Below are positions 24,101 through 36,100 of a DNA stretch of 64,000 nucleotides, in pieces. The stretch is taken from the NCBI GenBank assembly GCA_034509425.1, contig JAVTVJ010001676.1:62001-126000 (forward strand), in the 5' to 3' direction. The stretch comes from Eopsaltria australis. Its lineage: Eukaryota; Chordata; Aves; Passeriformes; Petroicidae. The notes under the pieces were generated by a model. The model was not told the DNA's origin. It searched no databases and saw only the letters and a list, made by a program, of their open reading frames with translations. A program made the translations under genes and the position numbers. Every line of letters starts with the position of its first letter. Position 1 is the stretch's first letter.

Positions 24101-27100
24101 TTGGGAGTGTTAACCGTGGGGAGGGGCACCCTAGGGAGCCAAAGGGAGGAAGAGAGAGCAGCAAACTCCTTTTTTTTTTTTTTGTGTGTGTGTGTGTGTG
24201 TTTTTCCCTGCTCAGACAAGCGCTTTTCCCAGCAGTTGGGTGTGTGGGAGTGGCTGGAGGACAACCTGCAGCCCCTGGAACAGGCAAAGTGAAGTCCCAC
24301 GGATCTGTGACAGAGCTGAGCTTGGGTTTCCAGTTGATATTCTGCTATTCTGAAATCTGGGAGGCTTTGGGAAAAACAGTAAAAGCAGAATGAAACCTTC
24401 ACTCCCCTCAAATGTGGGAAGCTTTGGGGCAAAACAGGAAAAGCAGAATGAAACCTTCAATTTCTGTGAAGCTCAAATCTGGGAAGCTTTGGGGAAGAAC
24501 AGGAAAAGCAGAATGAAATCTTCACTCCCCTCAAATCTGTGAAGCTTTGGGGAAGAACAGGAAAAGCAGAATGAAACCTTCACTCCACTCAAATCTGGGA
24601 GGCTTTAGGGTAAAACAGGAAAAGCAGAATGAAACCTTCACTCCACTCAAATCTGGGAGGCTTTAGGGTAAAACAGGAAAAGCAGAATGGAACCTTCACT
24701 CCTGGTTCCAGTTCTTCTGCTGGGAGACTGCACTTTGCTTGGTTTATACTGGATTTGGAGAACTTGGTGCTTCACTTTTGCCAAGGGCTGTGTGGAGCTG
24801 AGGTCCTGTCCTGGTGAGGAGTGTCACTCCTCTGGACACACAGGAGGCAGCGTAGCCTCGGTGTCTTTGCCTGAGACATTTCTTAGTGGTTTAAATTTTA
24901 GCATGAAAAGTCTTTTCAGTGAGAAGTTACAGCTTAGCTCTGACTTGCAACAGTAGATGATCGTCACTGGGTTAACTAAATAATTGACTAATAAATTATG
25001 TGGGGAAAAAAAAATCTCAGTGAACTGCTGCATTTATTGTGATCTCCGTTTCACCTGATGTGATTCTGTGGAATTTGTGACTTCTGTCCCATAAGAATAA
25101 AATGAAGTGCTACCTGTTTGGGGAGTCCCTGCTTTTCAGGTGTTATTCTGTGAGAACCCTTCTTCCTGTTGCTCTTTACTTGCAGAACGTCTAAAAGCAG
25201 GCCAGGAAGGATTGCTGGGTAGACAGGAATGATGAAATTTGCTATTCTTTTGTCTTTAAAGGCCTGATCTTGCATACATTTTCTTCCTAACAGGTTTGGG
25301 TGGGTTTGGTTTTCTGCTGAGGTTATTTTGTGTAGTTTGAATGTTTGTCTTTTCCCAGTCTGGTGGAAGGTGTGGGCTGTGTCTGAACAAAGGCTTCTCT
25401 TCATCTGTTTGTTGCTCATTCACTGCAGCTCCCAGATTCCCATCAGTTAGGAACCCATGGAACACTAAATGATGGAGAACTCCTCCTGGGAACGAGCATC
25501 CTGCTGGCCTCTAAAAGCCTGCAAAGCCTCCACTCTGTCATCCTACAGGAAAACAGTGGGAGAAAAGGCTTAACTGTCTTTAATGCGCTTTGTACACTGA
25601 CACCTAAATAAACTCTCCCATTTTCCCCTTGCAGGAACATCATTTGCAACGGGCAATCTCAGCACAGCAAGTTTTCAGAGAAAAGAAGGAGAGCATGGTT
25701 ATCCCAGTCCCTGAAGCAGAGAGCAATGTCAACTACTACAATCGTCTGTACAAAGGAGAGTTCAAGCAACCAAAGCAGTTCATTCACATCCAACGTAAGT
25801 TACAAACCTTGGGCTTGTTGTGGTGTCTGTTCACCCCCTCCTTATTTAACCTTTGTGTTGAGGTCAGAGTTGCTGCACTGGTCAGCAATTTGGAGGACTC
25901 AGAAATCCATTGATAGCTGTAAATTCCAGTATCTTCTCAAGTTCTACAGGAATGGAAAGTTGCTGGTGAATGTGGGGGTTTTGCTGCTGGATTTGTTCCT
26001 GGCTCTCTGCTGATGCTCTGTCCATGTGCAGCAGCTGCTGAGCCTCATCCTGGCTCTTGGGCTTCCAATATTCTTGATCCAGCCTCTCTTCTTGTGTTTT
26101 TTTCCTTCCTAGTCCTGAGAAGGAATAGCTGACCCTGCCTGGCTGCCTGCTGGTTGCTTGTACTGAGCAGGGAGCAGGAGAGAGCTTGTCTTGCTCACCT
26201 GTTAACTCCAGAGTTCTCTCCAAATGCAGATCCATAAAGCACAGGAGTTTTTGTGATGGAATCAGCCTTTGTCCTGCTGCTCATAAGGAGTTCTGGCAGG
26301 GCAGCTATGCTGCCACTCGGGTTCAGGCTGTTCTGGTAACATTCCCTTTCCTCTGAGTTTGGCTAAAACTTGAACAATTCCATTTCAGCAGGGAACTCTC
26401 AGTTTATTTTATAGATAAAATGAAGTATTCTGCATGAGCTCAGCTTGTAATGTCTTACAAGATCTCATCAGTCTAAACTTGTGGGCTCTGGATTAATTTT
26501 CCCACTTCTTTTGGTTGATGTTCTGTTGACAGGTGACACTCTTACAGTTCAGTTGTCCCTTGGCACACAAATCACGTGTGTCCTTTGCAGGATGTGGCTC
26601 AGGGGGTTGTTTGGTCACTTGGATTCTTCCCAGGAGTCACCTTTGGAGCAAAACCTTTGCTTCAATTATTGCATCATTTCTCACCAACGTGGTGAAGTGT
26701 CCAATTTTTTCCATTTATTTACAAAATAGGAGATTTTGGAAATAATGTGCTCAGGGTCCTCTGTGAGACCATAGAGGTGATGGGGAAAAACCAGCTCAAA
26801 GGAATTGTTTCTCTCCTTAATAAAAGAAACAAACTTGCAAGCAAGGCAGGCTGAATGAACTGAAACCAAGCTGCTGATTGAGGATTGTATTTTATTCTGT
26901 TCTTTGTTGGACACTGCCAGAAACACTGTGAACACTGTTAATAAACACGTCTGAAAATGTTAAATCCATCGTGCCAAAATGTTCATTGTCTTGTTGAGAC
27001 TCACAGGCTTTCTGGACAGAATTACAGAAGGTATTTGAGCTGAAGATAAATCTCAGCTCCTGCTCCAAGATAAGCTTTCCCACATATTGTAGATGGAGTA

Positions 27101-30100
27101 GGTGTGATACAAGGCAGCTTTATGCTACATAAACTGCTTAGAAATTCTGTTTTAATGCCAAAAGCACAAATAGCACCAATCCCCACTTTGGCCAGGGAAG
27201 TTATGTAAACTGATGGAAAATGCCAGGAGGGCACATACTATAATCCAGACTTACTGGTGGGTATTTCTGGTGGCAAATTATGTTTTGCTGGGATTCTGGC
27301 GGCCTAAGATTTTAATATTTTTTACATTTTTTATGTAGTTCAATTGGTTCCAAGCAGAGAAAAATTAATTTCTTTGTAAAGCCTGGAATTAGTGAATAAG
27401 CAAGGTTCCAGGTGTTGGTTGACCTCAGTAGCACCAGCTCAGGTGATGTTGAGCTGAATGTAAAGAAAAAGCTTGAATTATTCTAATTATTCTAGAATGC
27501 TTAACTTCCAAGAGCATTCGTAGTGTCAGTAACATGGTGATGCATTTTAAGTTATTGATAATTAGCAGTGATTAAGTTGGTGCTCTTGGACCTAGAATTA
27601 GAACTAAGGGGATGGAAGACAAAAAACGTCCCTCACAGAAACAGCAAAACAATGTTTATTAAGTGGGGAGTGAACTCCAGTCATCCTTAAAAGGAACTTT
27701 TTGGCAGAAAGTTTCATTTTTTGGTCGGGTGACCCTCTGGATTTATCATTTTGCAGCCTTGCTCAGGCCTGGGTGCAGCTCCTGGCACAGGAGGGTGGCA
27801 GGGCCGTGGTTTGCTGGGGAGGGAAGGCACTGGAACGTTGGTTTCAGTGGGAACTCCAGCCTGGGGCAGCCTCAGTGAGTGTGGAACCACAGCCTTAATT
27901 TAGTTAGCTCAATGAAATGAGTTAATTTAGTGAAGTTAAACCCAGTCCAGTGGAACTTCACTGAGAAACAAATTGCATTTGTGTGAGTTGGTACAAACTC
28001 AGTTCCTAGGGGAGCTCAGGTAAACAAAAAAGCAAATCCCTCTGGCAGGTGCTGCTGGGAGTGGCTGGAGTGGCAGAGGGTGGGAACTGGGATGTGTTTG
28101 CAGCAGCAGTGAGCAAAGCAGTGAGTTCTGAGCATTCCTGGAGCAACTTCCCAGGTGGGATCACTGGGATGTGTTTGTAGCAGCAAACCAGTGAGTTCTG
28201 AGCATTCCTAGAGAGCCTTCCCAGGTGGGATCACTGGGATGTGTTTGTAGCAGCAAACCAGTGAGTTCTGAGCATTCCTAGAGAACCTTCCCAGGTGGGA
28301 TCACTGGGATGTGTTTGTAGCAGCAAAGCAGAAAGTTCTGAGCATTCCTATAGGAACTTCCAGGTGGGATCACTGGGATGTGTTTGTAGCAGCAAACCAG
28401 TGAGTTCTGAGCATTCCTGGAGGAACTTCCCAGGTGGGATCACTGGGATGTTGTGTTTGTAGCAGCAAACCAGTGGGTTCTGAGCATTCCTAGAGAACCT
28501 TCCCAGGTGGGATCACTGGGATGTTGTGTTTGCAGCAGAAAACCAGTGGGTTCTGAGCATTCCTGGAGCAACTTCCCAGGTGGGATCACTGGGATGTGTT
28601 TGTAGCAGCAAAGCAGTGGGTTCTGAGCATTCCTGGAGGAACTTCCCAGGTGGGATCACTGGGGCCTGTCCTTGTAGAAGTGCAGATGTTCTGGAGAAGA
28701 AAGTCTGGATTCATGCTGAGTCAGGAGAGTGTCCCAGGATTTAGCAGGAGGTGTCCTGTGCACTGGAACACAGGGCTGGTTCTCCAGCAGCTCCCCCAGC
28801 TGCCATGGCTGGGGCAGGACCAGGCAGTGATGGATGGTTCCATCCACAGCACATAAACACCTGGTCTTGTGATGGCTTTGGAAGCCAGGGAGCTGCCACA
28901 CTGCAGGCCAGCTCCAGGCTGAAAAGTGGCTTTTTCTGGAACAATTTCAGTTCACTCAGTGCTTGGGGAAAGATGAAAATTATGGATGTTGCTGGAAGGG
29001 GGTTTTGAGGAGTGGTAAATGAACATCAGGGAAGGAGGAGGCTTCCATGCTGGGACAGGCCAGCTTAGGGTTGATTAATTCTAAAGTAGAAGAGGTGGCC
29101 TGGCATTTCCCGAGGCCCTCGCATGTCCCCAGGCTGCTGAGAGCTTGTGGCCATCCTGTCTGCCCTGGAACAGGTGGGATGCAGGTGCTGCTCCCATCCC
29201 TTCAGTGCCATTAACCTGCACCCCCTATAAACCCCCTGTGCTTGAAAGGGAGCCACACTGATAAATACAGGCCATGACAAAGAGAACATTGCTGATGACA
29301 GAAAAACATGGAGAGTGGGATGTGTGACAAGGGCTGCTGCTGTTCTCACTGCAGTGATGGGGGTTTGCTCAAGGAAATGAGACTGGGTTTGTTTGATGTG
29401 TGGTGATCCTGGCAAGTTCCTGTTGGGCGCCTTTTATCTGATCATCTTGAATATTTATCAAAATGCTGAGCAGAGAGAGGGAGGGACCCCCTGCTTCCAG
29501 CTGAGTTCTCCATGGGGTCATTCAGGTGCTGGCAGGAACTTGCCTTCCCCCTTGGAGACCCATCCCTTACATCCACAGTGTGTTCCTCAGGGTCATTGCT
29601 GGGTTTAGATACTTTTTGATGAAATTCTTGGGCTTTTGCTTTTTTTTGCTGGTCTTGGTATCTCCTGGTTGCCTCTCACTTGAGCCTGATTTTATTCTGG
29701 AAGGTGAATGGTTCAAGACCTTTCAGTGACTCTTCTTTTCCCATTGTGGAAATGAAGGGAAGTTTGCTGGCTCCGCTCAGAGTTTACAGGTGAACAACAT
29801 CACATCCTCTCTGTCCCAGATCCCCCTGCTCCTCACTGATCTTCAGGCTTGGAAAAACTTGCTGGAAACATTCAGTGCACAGGGGATTATTGAATTCTCT
29901 ACTGACAGGCAAGAGGGTGACATCTTTCTTGATGTGAGACCAACATCTATCTGCCTGAGGGCAAACAAGCAGAGCCTTTTGTGGACTTTAATGGTTTTCA
30001 GTGCTCATGTGAGCAGTGGAGAGGCAGATGTGATGCTGAAAGCTGCAGTTGAAGTCTCATACACAGTTAATTGTTGGAGAGCTCTTGGTCACATGCCCAG

Positions 30101-33100
30101 TGCCAGTGTCTTAAATAAACTTGCCGTGCAACTTGTGTTACTGAATTAATATTGCCAGCAGTTCCTGACACATGGTTACAGCCTGGTATTAATTTCTCCT
30201 CAAATAAACTGGTGCAGTGCGTGGTAGGTCAGAGAACCCTTGTGGCCAAGTGCTGTTGTCACAGTTGGGCAGTGTCTCCTCTGAGAGGCACCAGCTTGAG
30301 CTGAAGATGCTGAGGAGCTGCTTTTGAGCCCTCCCCAGCTGCATCTGGCTGAGTGTCTGTGCCTGAGCAAATAAATAAATAAATACTGGTAATGGTTTAG
30401 CTCATTTCTTGCACAGAATCACAGGGAGAGTGATCTTAGGCAAGGCTTAGATGTGGAAAGGCACTGCTGACCACCTGCCTGTGGGAGGAAAAATACTGGG
30501 ATTTGCTTTAAAGATGATGTTTTGTGGTTTTCCCTTGCTCCTGGTCTCCCAAGTTTTTATTTTAAGGTGCTCTCAAAGCCCACACGGCAGCTCAGTAGCA
30601 GAGGCTTTGAAATCAGCACTTGGTATAGGCAGGAGTTAAGAGCATGGAGATGAGACAGAGCTGTTTGTCTATTAAGAACAGGATACATTTCATCAGAGCT
30701 GTTAAGTGCTGGTATTCCAGTGCTGATGGAATTCCTGGGAGTGTTGTACCTGGTGTGGCAGCCCTTCAGGGTTTTATTAGGTGTCCAATTAATGTTTCTA
30801 TTAACAGTTCTTACTGTCATATGCAATTTACTGATATTTATTGTAAAATTTGGTTCATGCTGTGGTACCTGAATGAGACCCTCCTTCTGCTTTTGTCAAG
30901 TATGGAAACTAATTAGCACAATTAATAATAAATAAATAAAATTAATATTATTAATAAATAAAGACAATAATAAAGCTTTGCTGAGAAGCTGAGAACTGAT
31001 TTTTGGGAGAGCCTGAAGGAATTGTCAGGCTCTACATCTACAGCTGGGGTGGTTTTGAAGGAGAAGTAACAATTCCCATAGGATTGATCTAGGATTTCTA
31101 CAGTTAATAAAACAAGAAAAAGTTTAGTCTATTCAATATTTTAACACTAGGTTTGGTGTGCTGTTTAAAAATGGGCAAAACAAGAAAAAGTTTAGTCTAT
31201 TAAGTATTTTAACCCTTTAAGTTTGGTATCCTGTTTAAAAATGGGTAACTCAAATTGTATTGGAACTTCAGTGCAAATGTTTTTTCTCCAAGTCTGGAAT
31301 TTGATTGAAAATCATCTTAGTTCTTATTATCTTGCCATGCTGTTCTGGAGGAGCTGTATTTTATTGGTGTTATCAATATGAATTATATCAATATTAAAAC
31401 AAGAAAAACTTTAGTCTATTCAATATTTTAACGCTAGGTTTGGTGTGCTGTTTAAAAATGGGTAAAGCAAGAAAAAAATGTAAAACAAGAAAAAGTTTAG
31501 TCTATTCAATATTTTAACACTTTAGATTTGGTATCCTGTTTAAAAATGGGCAAAATAAGAAAAACATAAAACAAGAAAAAGTTTATTCAATATTTTAACA
31601 CTTTAGGTTTGGTATCCTGTTTAAAAATGAGCAATTGAAATTGTGTTGGAACTTCAGTGTAAATGCTTTTCCTCCAAGTCTGGAATTTGAAAATCATCTT
31701 AGTTCTTATTATCTTGCCATGCTATTCTGGAGGAGCTGTATTATACTGGTATTATCAGTATTATCAATATTAAAACAAGAAAAACTTTAGTCTATTCAAT
31801 ATTTTGACACTAGGTTTGGTGTACTATTTAAAAATGGGCAAAACAAGAAAAAAAAAAAAGTAAAACCAGAAAAAGTTTAGTCTGTTAAGTATTTTAACGC
31901 TTTTAAGTTTGGTATCCTGTTCCAAAATGGGCAACTGAAATTATGTTGGAACTTCAGTGTAAATGTTTTTTCTCCAAGTCTGGAATCTGATTGAAAATCA
32001 TCTTAGTTCTTATTATCTTACCATGCTGTTCTGGAGGACCTGTATTTTATTGGTGTTATCAATATTAATTATATCAGTGTTATCATCCTTGCTCCTGTTT
32101 TGCAAAGTTATTTCAGAGTCTTCTGTGCCTGTCAGCCCTTCAAGTGGCTTAAAATGAAACTTCTTGATTTCTTTTCATAGTGAAAGTGGGAGACAAGCAA
32201 CTTCTACCTGCTGGGTGTTACATGGGGGAGGTTTTCAGCATAAAAAAAATGTCCTGGCAGAGAAGTGCTGGTCTGGAATTTAATCAGTCATGTTTGATTT
32301 CTGTTTGCACATGCCCATTTCTGTGTGTCCAGAGTGTGTTACTTACCCAACATTTCAATTCCTTGTGTTCCAGCCTTTAATCTGGACAATGAGCAGCCAG
32401 ATTATGACATGGACTCTGAGGATGAGACCCTACTGAACAGGCTGAACAGGAAGATGGAAATCAAGCCCCTGCAGTTTGAAATAATGGTTGACAGACTCGA
32501 AAAAGCCAGTTCTAGTCAGGTATGGAGTGAAGAAATCACGGAGAGGTTTTGCTTTCCTCAGGGGTAGTTCTGGGTGGGTGCTTGGTTTTATTTCCTGCTG
32601 ACAGGAGAGGTGTTTGTGTGTCTGCAGTTGCACAGAAATCCCATTGCTGTCTCTGTGTCAGTGTTGGGAATTGAGGATAAAACAGGTGGGGAAGGAGCTT
32701 TTGGGGTTGGTTTGAAATTTTAATTCCTGACCACAGTGTGTGGAGAGGACAGCTTACAACTTGTTTTACTGTTGTTGGTTGATCAGTAGGTGTAGAAATG
32801 GCTGTAAATACATGAGAATCCAAATTTTGTCCCACTTGTTTCTGCTGGACGTTGCCTGTGGTTGGCTTTTGAGGGTTGGAAGCACAGACAGTGAATGAAC
32901 CATGTCCCAGTGTTAAATCACACCCTGAGGTGTTCCAGGAGTGTGTGGAGGAGGGTTCTACAGCCCAAAATATTAACTCCAAACTCCCTCTGAGGGATCA
33001 CTTTGTGCAAGTCAGGTTTGAAACAGGTGGAATTATTTCCCAGTGAGATGAGGCTTTGTGGGAGTGAAAAATCCATTGTGGGATCCATGGCTCTGCCTCA

Positions 33101-36100
33101 GTTCCTTAACCTGATTTAGTTCAGTGCTGGCCAAAATATTGTATTTTTTCCATCTTAGAGCAACTTCAGAAAGGCAGGGATTTCTTACTATGCTAAAAAA
33201 ATGGGAATGGAGGGGAAAAAATTGAGAATACATTGGATGATACTTGTTGAACATGGATTTTTTTAGAGCTTTGATAAAGACAACCCTGTTTTGGCTTTCA
33301 GTTCAAGCCATTCTGGTGATCACTTGTCAATATTCATCTTTATTCTGGTTTTATCTTTCATTGCTGGAATAATAAAGTTAAATTTAAGATTTGAAGATGC
33401 TTTTTACAAATCAAGTGTTCTAAGAATACAGATTTTTCTCTGTAGATGTAAGCAATTCTGCAGGTTATTGGAGCCTGGGAAGGGAAGTGGCAGCTGGGGT
33501 TTGAGTGCTGCCTCCCATTCCCAGTTTACATCCTTTATCCCTGGAATATTCAAGGATGCTGCTGGGAATGCTAGGGAGGGGTTCCAGGCATTCTGATTTA
33601 AATACAAGGACTCTACATCTGCAACAAACACGAGCACCCAGGCTCAGCTTAACTTTTCCAACCGTGCACTCAGGGCAAACTTGGTGTATAATTGATAAGC
33701 AATATGTTAATGGAAAAAAAGGGAGCAAAGGATAAACAAAACTGCAATGATTTCTAAGCAATATTTTTTCCTTTTTTAAAAAAAACAGTTCAGTGCTTTT
33801 CTAATTCTGCCAGAGCTTGCAAAGATTTTTATTCTGCTCTGGCTGGAATTAACGCTTGCAGAGTAGCCATGGTTACACTTAGGATTTCCTTCATTTTCTG
33901 AAATGTGTTGTTTCCTAGGGACAAGATTTAATTTTGACACGCTGCAAAAGTGCAGATTAAGTTGTTCAGTTGATATTTTTCAAATTATGGGAAAAATAAA
34001 GTGCTGCCTGACTTCTTTCTAAGTAATACTAGAAATATGATTTTCCTTTTATTTAATGCATGGGCTCAAGATGACGTGAGCCTGTTAATATCACGTACTA
34101 GTTAGTGATATTTTTGCATTTATTTAGAGTTATTTTCATATAAAAAGCTGAACTTAGATGTAATTTTTATCTTTAACTGACCTGTGTGGAACTCCCACCT
34201 GCTGCAATAACTTAGCAAACAAGTGAACGAACAGCTTTGTGCCTGGAATAAACAGGGATGGGCATTGTCCTGCTCTGTCACAAAGTAACCATTTTGGGGG
34301 TGGGGGAAATAATGAAGAAGTAAATTCACTTCTTGGGGAATCAACTTGCAAAGAATGACACATTAATGAAGGTTATCCATAAAACTTTTTTTTTTTAGGA
34401 AAAAATAGTCAGATTAAAGTGATTCCCAAATCATGACCTGCGGACTGTAGTAAGTTCTTTCTATCCTTGTAGTTGTTTCAAAGTGTTCTCAGATTTCATG
34501 AGAGATTGATGGAGCTCTAGGCCATTGGATGAAAGAGATGCTGCTGCTGGTTCAGAAAAATTAGGAGCTCTGTGTTTAACTTGGGAAGAACAAGGGTGGC
34601 TTCAGTTTCCATCAATGTTTTCTCATCCCTTTACTCTGATGCTGGAAAACAATGACGTTTATCCAGAAAGTGCACAGTTGGTGTGAGTGTGTGGTGACTT
34701 TCCCTGCACCCCCATCCCAACTTGCACCTTTTCCCTGTTCCCTGCAGCTTGTGACCCTGCAGGAAGCCAAGCTGCTGCTCAATGAGGATGACTACCTGAT
34801 CAAGGCTGTCTATGACTACTGGGTGAGGAAGCGCAAGAACTGCCGGGGGCCCTCCCTCATCCCCCAGATCAAGCAGGAGAAGAGGGATGGCTCCACCAAC
34901 AACGACCCCTACGTGGCCTTCAGGAGGAGAACTGAGAAGATGCAGACCAGAAAGGTGACTTGGCACACTCTGCTGCTTGGAATTTCAAATTTATCCCGTG
35001 CTAGGAATAATTTGGATCCTCGTCCAGCATCTTGCAGGGGATAATTTACCATCCGTCCATTTCTTGAGCTGAAACTCAGAGCAATGCCTGGCACACAAAC
35101 AACCTGCTGGGTGGGAAGCTTCCCTTTTTGTGGGGAAAAAGGGGAAAAAAATCCCTGCTTTTTAGTTGGAGCATGGAATGATTTGAACCAGGAAATCTGT
35201 AACCAGCATTTTGCATTGAGTTTGTGCATGTGCAAGTCAAGGTGGGGAAGGTTTTGTAGGAGCCAAGGCTCAAATTCCTTCTTCTGACAAACTCCCACTG
35301 GGTTGATCTGGAATCTGAGCAAAACGTGGCTGGGTTGGAAGCTTCCCTTTCTGTGGGGAAAAAAAATCCCTGCTTTTTAGTTGAAGCATGGAATGATTTG
35401 TACCAGAAAACCTGTAATCAGCATTCTGCATTGACTTCATACATGTGTGTGTAGAAGTCAAGGTGGGAAAGGTTTTATAGGAGCCAAGGCTCAAATTCCT
35501 TCTTCTGACAAACTCCCACTGGGTTGATCTGGAATCTGAGCAAAGCATGGCTGGGTTGGAAGCTTCCCTTTCTGTGGGGAAAAAGGGAAGAAAATTCCCT
35601 GTTTTTTTAGTTGGAGCATGGAATGATTTGGACCAGGAAATCTGTAATCAGCATTTTGCATTGAGTTCATGGTTTTGTGTGGGTGCAAGTCAAGGTGGGG
35701 AAGGTTTTGTAGGAACCGAAGCTCAAATTCCTTCTTCTGACAAACTCCCACTGGGTTGATCTGGAATCTGAGCAAAACATGGCTGGGTGGGAAGCTTCCC
35801 TTTCTGTGGGGAAAAAGGGAAAAAAAATCCCTGTTTTTTTAGTTGGAGCATGGAATGATTTGAACCAGGAAATCTGTAACCAGCATTCTGCATTGACTTC
35901 GTGCATGTGCAAGTCAAGGTGGGGAAGGTTTTTTCAAATTCCTTCTTCTGACAAACTCCCACTGGGTTGATCTGGAATCTGAGCAAAACACGGCTGAAAA
36001 GTTGCTCTCAGTTTACTCTTAAAACTGGGTTTGTTTGCATTTTGTGGCTTTGTTTGCCAAGTAGGATCTGCTCGAGGAGAAGCTGCTTTGGAGTGTCCTC

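Larger units (their letters stand above)
12194..25634 (+). other. EPC2: EPC2 intron 1 (13.4 kb)
   Basis: The largest intron. It starts in the CpG island with a second YY1-type motif at 12371 and a GC-rich tandem repeat to 12990. It then holds unique DNA, a minus-strand CR1 (20545-20780), a plus-strand CR1 tail (22230-22372), a T/GT run at 24171-24201 and a roughly 60-bp tandem repeat at 24345-24700. A 55-codon coiled-coil-like frame at 19301-19465 is noted as a finding. The acceptor is ttttccccttgcag. Confidence 0.9.
25795..32373 (+). other. EPC2: EPC2 intron 2 (6.6 kb)
   Basis: Holds a 70-bp tandem repeat (28090-28665), AATAAATA-type low-complexity DNA near 30368-30386 and 30918-30975, and a long AT-rich higher-order repeat (31090-32090) ending about 280 bp before exon 3. 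A 119-codon open frame at 29790-30149 resembles nothing I know and is not flanked by a convincing acceptor/donor pair. No CR1 copy is recognisable here. Confidence 0.85.
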
